Source of the DNA: an uncultured Bacilli bacterium
GTDB taxonomy: Bacteria; Bacillota_I; Bacilli_A; RF39; UBA660
Length of the DNA stretch: 31,507 nucleotides
Direction of reading: 5' to 3'
Assembly: GCA_934130265.1 (NCBI GenBank)
Contig: CAKOYC010000002.1
Coordinates: 1 to 31,507 of the forward strand
Shown: positions 1-6,800 of the stretch, one piece after another
How positions within the stretch are numbered: the first letter of the stretch is position 1
Layout: every line of letters starts with the position of its first letter
Notes under the pieces: model-generated
Databases searched by the model: none
What the model was told of the DNA's origin: nothing
The model's input: only the letters and a program-made list of their open reading frames with translations
Made by a program: the position numbers and the translations under genes

Positions 1-471
1 AACTCCTAGACGGTCTTTAATAGACTTAAGACTGTAACTAAAATCTGCTCCCATCTTTCCCATCTTATTAGCAAAAATAATTCTAGGTACCATAAACTCA
101 TCAGCTTGACGCCAAACTGTTTCCATTTGTGGTTCAACACCTGCTTGGGCATCTAGTAAAGCTACTGATCCATCAAGTACTCTTAAACTACGACTAACTT
201 CAATTGTGAAGTCTACGTGTCCTGGAGTATCGATGATATTGTAACGATATCCTTTCCAATGAACTGTAGTAGCAGCAGAAGTAATTGTAATACCACGTTC
301 TTTTTCTTGCTCCATCCAGTCCATTTGGCTAGCTCCATCGTGAGTTTCTCCAATTTTATGGATATTTCCACCATGGAATAATATACGTTCTGTAGTAGTT
401 GTTTTTCCGGCATCAATATGTGCCATAATTCCAAAATTTCTTGTCTTTTCTAAAGACGTATCTCTTGCCAT
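1..471 (-). CDS. fusA: Elongation factor G, N-terminal part (runs off the window)
   Basis: The first 157 residues of EF-G, the GTPase that drives ribosomal translocation and, with RRF, ribosome recycling. The start ATG at 471-469 follows the Shine-Dalgarno AGAAAGGA and lies 12 nt after the rpsG stop. The G1 loop AHIDAGKTTTTE, G2 region RGITITSAATT and G3 DTPGHVDF are all present. The G4 motif reads NKMG (residues 135-138) where EF-G nearly always has NKMD; that Asp normally reads the guanine base. The flanking text (VPRIIFANKMGKMGADF) otherwise matches EF-G well, so the frame is intact. The stretch VSRSLRV also differs from the usual VERSLRV. Identification is certain. Whether this copy is fully GTP-specific, or is one of several EF-G copies in the genome, cannot be told here. 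Confidence 0.97.
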   Translation of the reverse strand, partial: MARDTSLEKTRNFGIMAHIDAGKTTTTERILFHGGNIHKIGETHDGASQMDWMEQEKERGITITSAATTVHWKGYRYNIIDTPGHVDFTIEVSRSLRVLDGSVALLDAQAGVEPQMETVWRQADEFMVPRIIFANKMGKMGADFSYSLKSIKDRLGV

Positions 472-483
472 ATATTATCCTTT

Positions 484-951
484 CTACCAACGATAATGTG
501 CATAAGCCTTGTTTGCTTCTGCCATTCTGTGAGTATCTTCTTTTTTCTTAACAGCTGCTCCTGTTCCATTTGCAGCATCTATAATTTCACTAGCTAAGTT
601 ATCAGCCATTCCACGTCCGCCACGAAGACGAGAATATTTAACTAACCAACGAAGTGCTAAAGCTTCAGCACGACGAGGTGTTACTTCTTGAGGTACTTGA
701 TAGTTAGCTCCTCCAACACGGCGTGACTTAACTTCTAAAGCTGGTCTGATATTATCCATTGCTTCATTAAAAACTTCTAGTGGATCACGACCAGTTTTTT
801 CTTTAACCATATCAAATGCTTCATAAAGGATTGTTTGTGCAGTTCCTTTTTTACCATCTAACATAATAGTGTTTGTTAATTTAGCTACTGTCTTAGACTT
901 ATATATAGGATCTGGTAAAACATCTCTTTTTACAGCACGTCTTTTACGCAT
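484..951 (-). CDS. rpsG: 30S ribosomal protein S7
   Basis: S7 is a primary 16S rRNA binder that nucleates assembly of the 30S head and lines the E site. At 155 residues it is full length (about 156 in Bacillus). The family signatures KRDVLPDPIY, RRVGGANYQVP and the C-terminal KKKEDTHRMAEANKAYAHYRW pattern are all visible. It sits between rpsL and fusA in the classic str operon order, with a GGAGG-type Shine-Dalgarno just upstream. No residue stands out as abnormal. Confidence 0.98.
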   Translation of the reverse strand: MRKRRAVKRDVLPDPIYKSKTVAKLTNTIMLDGKKGTAQTILYEAFDMVKEKTGRDPLEVFNEAMDNIRPALEVKSRRVGGANYQVPQEVTPRRAEALALRWLVKYSRLRGGRGMADNLASEIIDAANGTGAAVKKKEDTHRMAEANKAYAHYRW

Positions 952-985
952 ATTGATTTCCTCCTTCCAATACTAATTATTAATT

Positions 986-1396
986 CTACTTAGGACGTTT
1001 AGCACCATATTTGCTACGACCTTGTTTTCTATCTTTTACTCCAGCAGTATCTAATGTACCACGAACGATATGATAACGAACTCCGATTAAGTCCTTAACA
1101 CGTCCGCCACGTACTAATACAACACTGTGCTCTTGTAAGTTATGTCCAATTCCTGGAATATAAGTATCTACTTCTTTTCCATTTGATAAACGAACACGAG
1201 CATACTTTCTTAAAGCTGAGTTTGGCTTCTTAGGTGTCTTAGTTCCTACACGAGTACATACTCCACGTTTTTGTGGTGATGGATTGCTTGTTGATTTTCT
1301 ACGAATTGTATTAACACCAACACCTAATACCGGAGCCTTACTCTTACGAACTTTATTTCCTCTTCCTTTACGTACCAATTGTTGAACTGTAGGCAT
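986..1396 (-). CDS. rpsL: 30S ribosomal protein S12
   Basis: S12 forms part of the decoding centre and controls translational accuracy. At 136 residues it has the Firmicute-length N-terminal extension. TPKKPNSALRK (with the lysine equivalent to E. coli Lys42) and GHNLQEHSVVLVRGG are intact. In the loop equivalent to E. coli K87-D88-L89-P90 the sequence reads K101 D102 L103 I104, so the normally invariant Pro90 is Ile. Changes at that proline in other bacteria are known to alter streptomycin response and accuracy. It is the first gene after a strong promoter, with Shine-Dalgarno AAAGGAG about 9 nt from the ATG. Confidence 0.98.
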   Translation of the reverse strand: MPTVQQLVRKGRGNKVRKSKAPVLGVGVNTIRRKSTSNPSPQKRGVCTRVGTKTPKKPNSALRKYARVRLSNGKEVDTYIPGIGHNLQEHSVVLVRGGRVKDLIGVRYHIVRGTLDTAGVKDRKQGRSKYGAKRPK

Positions 1397-1455
1397 ATAA
1401 AATATATCTCCTTTCTTTACACATATCCGGGTGTATCATTTTAACTTCTAAATAA

Positions 1456-1477
1456 AATTTTGTCTCTCAACAAAATT
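1456..1477 (-). promoter_or_regulatory. Leader hairpin of the str operon
   Basis: A perfect 8-bp inverted repeat (AATTTTGT / ACAAAATT, loop of 6) lies in the untranslated leader between the promoter and rpsL. In the transcript it is followed by a short U-rich run (TTATTT). It could be a weak attenuator or an autoregulatory structure. The stem is AT-rich, so its strength is uncertain. Confidence 0.4.
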
Positions 1478-1496
1478 AGATTTAATCAGCGATTAT

Positions 1497-1525
1497 AATA
1501 TAACATCACTTTATAGGTTTGTCAA
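1497..1525 (-). promoter_or_regulatory. Promoter of the str operon (rpsL-rpsG-fusA)
   Basis: On the minus strand: -35 TTGACA (1525-1520), a 17-bp spacer and -10 TATATT (1502-1497). This is almost full consensus for the housekeeping sigma factor. The predicted start near 1490 gives a leader of about 95 nt before rpsL. Confidence 0.85.
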
Positions 1526-1566
1526 ATAATATTTTTCTAAAATGACTAAACTAATTACAATTTAAA

Positions 1567-1594
1567 TTAAAAAAATGCCTAATAAGTAAGCATT
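1567..1594 (-). terminator. Intrinsic terminator of the ESX small-gene operon
   Basis: Stem AATGCTTA / TAGGCATT (one G-U pair) with a 5-nt loop, followed by seven T on the minus strand. The stop codon of the last ESX small gene touches the base of the hairpin. It separates the ESX locus from the str operon. Confidence 0.8.
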
Positions 1595-1893
1595 TATTCA
1601 TTTCTGATAGTAATATCGGTTATATTTTTAACTTCCTCTAAAGCTTTAACATCATAATTATTAAATTCATTAATATTTTTATTAATCAAATTTTCATAAT
1701 CTTTAATAGTACTATTATACTTTTCTAATAGTAACTTAATTTCATTTAAATCTTTTTTATATATAAAATTATTTGGAATAATAAATTCTCTGCTAGCTTC
1801 AATAGATTTAGTAAGATATGTATCAATTGATACAAAGGAAGGCAATAAAACTCTTTGCAAATAATCAGTATCTATTCTAATATTCTTTTTCAT
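1594..1893 (-). CDS. Small helical protein, last gene of the ESX cluster
   Basis: A protein of about 99 residues, charged and largely alpha-helical, with no signal peptide or membrane segment and no W-x-G turn. Starting at ATG 1893 makes an ATGA overlap with the preceding WXG100-like gene, which suggests coupled translation; a TTG nine bases upstream is the longer alternative. Two long helices around a break near residues 40-45 (IIPNN) suggest a helical hairpin of the WXG100/LXG-partner kind, but this rests on context and composition only. It may be a secreted partner or a chaperone for the neighbouring Esx-like proteins. Function unknown. Confidence 0.7.
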   Translation of the reverse strand: MKKNIRIDTDYLQRVLLPSFVSIDTYLTKSIEASREFIIPNNFIYKKDLNEIKLLLEKYNSTIKDYENLINKNINEFNNYDVKALEEVKNITDITIRNE

Positions 1894-2168
1894 TCCATCC
1901 AATTTTTCGATACTACTCTATCTATTTCTTTTGCATTATTATCTAAGAATATTGCATACTCCTTTAATATAGATTCAACTTCATCATAAACTTCACAACT
2001 AGAAATAAGATCTCTTCTAAAATTCCCAGCATCTATACCTTTCCAGTAATCATCTTTAATAGTAATTCTTTTAATTTGATTAATGTACTGATTATATCTA
2101 TTAGCTAAAACAAACAATATTTTACTATCTTCACTCATTCTATCCGTATCAGTTTGAATCAAACTCAT
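1890..2168 (-). CDS. WXG100-family Esx-like protein (WKG turn)
   Basis: A 92-residue protein with the hallmark of WXG100 proteins: a W-x-G turn (W42-K-G44) between two predicted helices, followed by the usual F-R-D-L type second helix. WXG100 proteins form four-helix bundle dimers and are substrates or co-substrates of EssC-driven type VII secretion. Shine-Dalgarno AGGAAGG precedes ATG 2168 by 5 nt. It overlaps the next gene by 4 nt, so the two products may act as a pair. Confidence 0.8.
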   Translation of the reverse strand: MSLIQTDTDRMSEDSKILFVLANRYNQYINQIKRITIKDDYWKGIDAGNFRRDLISSCEVYDEVESILKEYAIFLDNNAKEIDRVVSKNWME

Positions 2169-2178
2169 AATTACCTTC

Positions 2179-2433
2179 CTATCTATTTATCAACTTGACC
2201 TGTTTATCTACTTCCAATAACAATACCTTATTTATGTGTTTATTAAGGGTTAATAAATCTTTTTCTAACCTTAATAAGCCTTTTTTATTATTACCATCGA
2301 TTTTATAACCATTATCTAGTTTCTTTTTTATATTATCAATTTCCTCTAAACTTTTTCTAATTGATTCACTAATAAAGGTTAATTTTTCGTTTAAAACAGT
2401 ATAACCTTTTCTTAAATTATAATTATCATACAT
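2179..2433 (-). CDS. Small helical protein in the ESX cluster
   Basis: An 84-residue, lysine-rich, coiled-coil-like protein with two helices separated by a polar stretch (NGYKIDGNNKKG, about residues 41-52). The W-x-G turn is lacking but the length and hairpin layout resemble the neighbours. There is no clear Shine-Dalgarno: ATG 2433 lies 2 nt after the stop of the upstream gene, so it is probably translated by coupling. Function unknown. A WXG100-like partner or a secretion chaperone is the likeliest role from context. Confidence 0.65.
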   Translation of the reverse strand: MYDNYNLRKGYTVLNEKLTFISESIRKSLEEIDNIKKKLDNGYKIDGNNKKGLLRLEKDLLTLNKHINKVLLLEVDKQVKLINR

Positions 2434-2435
2434 AA

Positions 2436-2750
2436 TTACTTAGCAATTGTACTAAAACTTGTCTTACCTGAAACTTGCTCAGAAGAAGTATATTTACTTT
2501 TCATACCATTAAGAGCAGTTTCAAACTCTGTTAATTTATTAATCAGTTTCTTAGCTTCTGCATTTGTTCTTTTTACCATTGCATTATATTGAGTTCTAGC
2601 AGCATTACCTTTAATAGCGCGATTCAATAAACCCTCATCAATACGAGAAATATCATTTACCTTTTTAATTACTTCTTTTCGATACGTCTCGATAGCATTT
2701 TTCATATTATTGATTCCTGAAACATCAATTCCTCTTACATTAATTGCCAT
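2436..2750 (-). CDS. WXG100-like protein with degenerate turn (IKG)
   Basis: A 104-residue protein. Two predicted helices flank A45-I-K-G48, the place where WXG100 proteins carry W-x-G, so the Trp is replaced but the Gly kept. The N-terminus contains DVSGIN (residues 9-14), shared with the first gene of the cluster and in variant form with the second. Shine-Dalgarno AAGGAGG lies 8 nt before ATG 2750. Probably a substrate or partner of the type VII machine; the motif change makes family assignment less firm than for its neighbours with Trp. Confidence 0.7.
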   Translation of the reverse strand: MAINVRGIDVSGINNMKNAIETYRKEVIKKVNDISRIDEGLLNRAIKGNAARTQYNAMVKRTNAEAKKLINKLTEFETALNGMKSKYTSSEQVSGKTSFSTIAK

Positions 2751-2767
2751 AATATCATCCTCCTTAC

Positions 2768-3100
2768 CTATTTAATTTTAGTACTACCCTGTTTATAATT
2801 ACCTTGTTGGAAAGAAATAAACTCGCTCTTATACTTCTCTAATCCATTTTTAATAGAAGTATTAATAGCAGTTACTGTAGTATTAAGTTCTTTAACAGCT
2901 TGATTTAAATCTTTTACAAAATTATTACAATCTTCGCCACTCCAGTATTGTCTAATAGATGCAATTAAAGCTTTATATTCTTTACTACTAACAGAACAAA
3001 CTCCAGCAGCTTGAGAAACTTCTCTTAATACTTGCTTTTCTAAATCATTAATTCCTGATGTAGATACCCCAACATCAGCTTTTTTCATAGTTAATGCCAT
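2768..3100 (-). CDS. WXG100-family Esx-like protein (WSG turn)
   Basis: A 110-residue protein with a canonical W53-S-G55 turn between two helices, and aromatic and acidic residues placed as in EsxA-type proteins (QYWSGEDCNNFV). The N-terminus has VSTSGIND, a variant of the VSGIN motif of its neighbours. Shine-Dalgarno AAGGAGGTGA precedes the ATG. The C-terminus is basic and lacks an obvious YxxxD/E secretion signal. This is the member closest to classical EsxA. Confidence 0.85.
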   Translation of the reverse strand: MALTMKKADVGVSTSGINDLEKQVLREVSQAAGVCSVSSKEYKALIASIRQYWSGEDCNNFVKDLNQAVKELNTTVTAINTSIKNGLEKYKSEFISFQQGNYKQGSTKIK

Positions 3101-3115
3101 TATCTCACCTCCTTA

Positions 3116-3406
3116 TCAATAATTAATCATAGATGAGTTAGAGGAAAATTCATCATACCTCTTCACTACCTTCATAAGAGTTTCGCTGTAATCAAGAAAG
3201 CTTTTTAATATTACATCTAAGTTTGAGTCAAAATCTTTAAATTTATTTCTATATGACTCAGCCACTTCACCATGATAATATTTAGTCGTATTTTCTATAG
3301 TCTTTCTATATTCTAAAAATATGTCTTTAATATCATCATGATATCTCAAAAAAATTTTGCTAAGAGTTAACATTTCTTCCCTATTAATTCCTGAAACATC
3401 TTCCAT
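3116..3406 (-). CDS. WXG100-like protein with YHG turn, first of the small-gene run
   Basis: A 96-residue protein beginning MEDVSGINRE. Two helices flank Y44-H-G46, where WXG100 proteins have W-x-G, followed by ESYRNKF, which fits the second-helix pattern of the family. It carries the same DVSGIN motif as the third gene, suggesting duplication or a shared recognition element. Shine-Dalgarno GAGAGG lies 8 nt before ATG 3406. It is the first small gene after a gap that probably holds an internal promoter, and likely heads the six-gene run ending at 1594. Confidence 0.75.
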   Translation of the reverse strand: MEDVSGINREEMLTLSKIFLRYHDDIKDIFLEYRKTIENTTKYYHGEVAESYRNKFKDFDSNLDVILKSFLDYSETLMKVVKRYDEFSSNSSMINY

Positions 3407-3454
3407 CTCTATACCTCTCTCACCTGCTAGTAAAAGTTACCTTCTACTATATTA

Positions 3455-3483
3455 AGTATGTCACAACATATATTTTTTCTCAA
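3455..3483 (-). promoter_or_regulatory. Possible promoter of the Esx small-gene run
   Basis: The 136-nt gap between the YukD-like gene and the small genes contains TTGAGA (3483-3478), 17 bp, then CATACT (3460-3455) on the minus strand. The -10 has two mismatches from consensus. No terminator is seen on this strand, so read-through from essC is also possible. Confidence 0.4.
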
Positions 3484-3542
3484 TACAAATCAAATAATTT
3501 GACATTTTTTAACACTATTGGACAATTAACCGCTTGTTATAT

Positions 3543-3800
3543 TTATGATAATAGTATCAATCTAGTTCCATTTCTAATATTAGTATTTAATAATAATGTA
3601 TCAAAACTATATTGTTCACAAGTATCTTTATTATACAAAGAGTTAGTAGAGGATAACTCAAAATCGCCATTAGTTAACTCAGAAATTGCCTTATTAAGTA
3701 GAATTATAATGTTACCTATTTTCTTATTTATTGGTAAATATACCGAATACTCTTCATCTATTTCAGGAACTATTAAATCTACTAGGACTTTATTCTTCAT
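3543..3800 (-). CDS. esaB: YukD/EsaB-like ubiquitin-fold type VII component
   Basis: An 85-residue protein matching the YukD/EsaB pattern: VDLIVPEIDEEYSVYLPINKK is the ubiquitin-like beta hairpin, followed by a helix (IGNIIILLNKAISEL) and a short C-terminal strand (RLILLS). EsaB is a small cytosolic regulator or assembly factor of Firmicute type VII secretion. Its ATG shares one base with the essC stop (TAATG), so the two are translationally coupled. The order essC then esaB differs from the usual esxA-esaA-essA-esaB-essB-essC order. Confidence 0.8.
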   Translation of the reverse strand: MKNKVLVDLIVPEIDEEYSVYLPINKKIGNIIILLNKAISELTNGDFELSSTNSLYNKDTCEQYSFDTLLLNTNIRNGTRLILLS

Positions 3801-6800
3801 TATTCATCACCTTCTATTGTTTTTATAATTTCAAATTTACCATTAGAAACAATGTAGCCTGCATCTGTTGAATACTCTTGAATATTTACGTTACTTATAG
3901 AATCAACTTGGAAAGCTATTTGATTTTCAAATCCTTCACCTATCCATATTCCTTTAGATAAGGAAACTCTATTTTGATACCAGTCTTCGACCATTAAATT
4001 ACGATACTTTTGATATTCTTCTATTATAATAAAACTAGTAGTAGTAAATTTATCTACATTATTTAAAATATCTGATAAATCTTTTTTTATACTATCATTT
4101 ATATTAGAGTCATTAAATAGTTTAGATATACCAGCTATTATTATTACCCTATCTTCTTCAGGTTGCTCCTCTTTATTTAATATTTGTTTTATAGTAGTAA
4201 CAAATTCAGTAGCATCTGTAGTTGATGTAATTTCACTAGGAACTGAGACTGTATATAACAAATCAAGCATTAATACTATTGTTTTTGGTAGACTAACAAG
4301 TTCTTTATATAATTCTGTTAAAAAGCCTGTATTTATTAATAAATCATTTCCTATTATTGGTGTAATTTTATTTTCTTTAAAATCAAAAGTAGAAATACTA
4401 GCATCATCAAAATTAACTCCTATTGGTAAATTAGTTAAGTTATCTATATATTTAGCCATAGTTTCAGCATTTACTTTGCTAGGAATAGTAGGAATTTGCT
4501 TAGCTTTAATAGTATAATAGGATGCTAATTTAGCAGCTGTTTCTTTAACAGTATCATTAATCATATCAAATAAATTTATATAAGCTGTTTGATACTCTAC
4601 TACTTTTTCTCTAAAATTAGTTAATCCTCTACCAAAGACTTTTTTAGGTACAAGATTTAATGGAGCATTTAAAATATATCTAAATTCAAAATCATCATTA
4701 AATCTTAAAGCATAAATTGTCATAAAGTTTTGTGATACTCTAGTGGCTAAAGCATTAGTAGCAGAAGCTGTAACAGCAAAAATTATTCCATATTTACTAC
4801 CTTCTCTAAATAACCTATTAAATCCATCTTCTAGATTATTAAAACTTTCAAAGAAGGATTCATAACCATTAAGAATAACAAATATTAAGGGTAGTTTATT
4901 TGCATTTCTACTATTATAAGTGGTAAAACTACCACCATAGTTTGATAGGATACTTCTTCTTTTATTTAGTTCCCGCTCAAGCATTTGTAATAAATTTTCT
5001 ATTTTTTCACTATCATAGCTAGAAGCATAATCACCAACTTGAGGCATTCTACTAAATACTTTTAATACTTCAGCACCAAAGTCCATTATGTAAATGTTTA
5101 TCTCTTCCGGTGAATGATAAATACATAATGAATAAAGAATTGTAGATAATTGATTTTCTTTACCACTACCAGTTGTACCATATATCAAGATATTTCCACT
5201 ATCAGCAACATCTAATGTTAAAATACCTTGTAATTGATTTTCCGGATCATCATATTCTCCTATTACAGCTTGATAATTATAACTAGATGGTTTAAAGTTG
5301 TATTTATTAACAATATTACCTAAATATATTTCATTAGGAATAGAAGGTAACCATAATTGATTAGTTTGAATATTTTCTTTTTGAGCAATATTTATTAAGT
5401 ATTTAACTATATTAGTTAATTGTTCACCATAATCTTTTTGTTCATCTTTCTTTACTGTATTATTAACACTCTTAATAATTGTTCCATTATTACTAATAAA
5501 ATTTATAGAGTCATCTATTTTTTTCTCAACAATATCAGACGGAATATATTTAGCACCACTCCAAGCTGATTGACCAATTTCAAATATTTCATCATATCCA
5601 ACTTGTAAGTAGAATCTTCCTATTTCTTTTAAAGTAGCTGCTTCTGGTCTTCTTAACATTTCTTGACTATCTGCTTCTGACTGAACTTTTAAACATACTT
5701 TAAATCTAGCATTTGACCAAATCTGATCATCTACTACTCCACTAGGTTTTTGAGTTGCAAGTATTAAATGAACTCCAAGTGAACGTCCAATACGAGCAGT
5801 TGATACTAGTTCATCCATAAAGTCTGGTTGTTGACTTTTAAGTTCAGCAAACTCATCAGATACAATAAATAAATGAGCTATAGGTTCTTTTACCTGTCCT
5901 TCACGATAATATTTCTGATACTTATAAATATCTATCGTACTTTCCCCTAACATATCTCTTGCTTCATTAAATACTCTTTGTCTTCTTTTAAGTTCACTTC
6001 TAATTGATACTAAAGTTCTATTCATTTCTGATGTATCAAGGTTTGTTATTGTTCCAATTATATGTGGTACTCTACTTTTCTTTTCTCTATTTTCAAAAGC
6101 ACCAGCAAGTCCACCACCTTTATAATCAATCAAAACAAATTGAACTTCTAATGGGCTATAATTTATACACATTGATAGGATATAGGTAATAATAAATTCA
6201 CTTTTACCGCTTCCAGTTGATCCAGCTATTAATCCATGTGGACCATGCTCTTTTTCATGTAAGTTAAGTTCAAACAAATTACCATTAGGATGAACTCCCA
6301 CGGGTGCAATTAAAGAAATAGTCGGATCATTTTCTTGCCACTTAGTAGTAATATTTAATTGTTCTATTTTACCAACTTTATACATTTCTAAGAACTCTAA
6401 AGTTTGAGGTAAATTAGAAGTGCCATCTGACAAATCAACAGGAATATTTGATACTGCATTTATATAAGGCAAAAGATTATTTCCTAAAAAGAATTCTGGT
6501 GAGAAAACAGATAAACTATTACTACTTACATCTTTGCTAAATAATCCTGCCTCTGTATCAGAAATATTACTGAAATAATTACATTTACTAGGTAAATTTC
6601 TTATTGCATTTTCAAAAATCAGAATAGAAAATCCATAGTTAGAATTAAATTTAAATAGTTTTTCTATTATTTCCAAGTTTCGATACTTAATAATATTATC
6701 AGTTATAATTAAATAATAACTAGAAAACATTTGATAAAGGTCTTTTTTATTTTCTATTTTATCAATTTCAGAATTACTAGGAGTATCTTTAACAAAATTA

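Noticed and set aside
213..434. Minus-strand 73-codon open frame inside fusA
   Set aside because: It is out of frame with the EF-G reading that gives AHIDAGKTT and DTPGH; a shadow frame.
3499..3828. Plus-strand 109-codon frame opposite the YukD-like gene
   Set aside because: It is antisense to the YukD-like gene and its start region, with no ribosome site and no family resemblance.
6004..6189. Plus-strand frame inside essC
   Set aside because: Antisense to the conserved domain 1 ATPase of EssC; no support.
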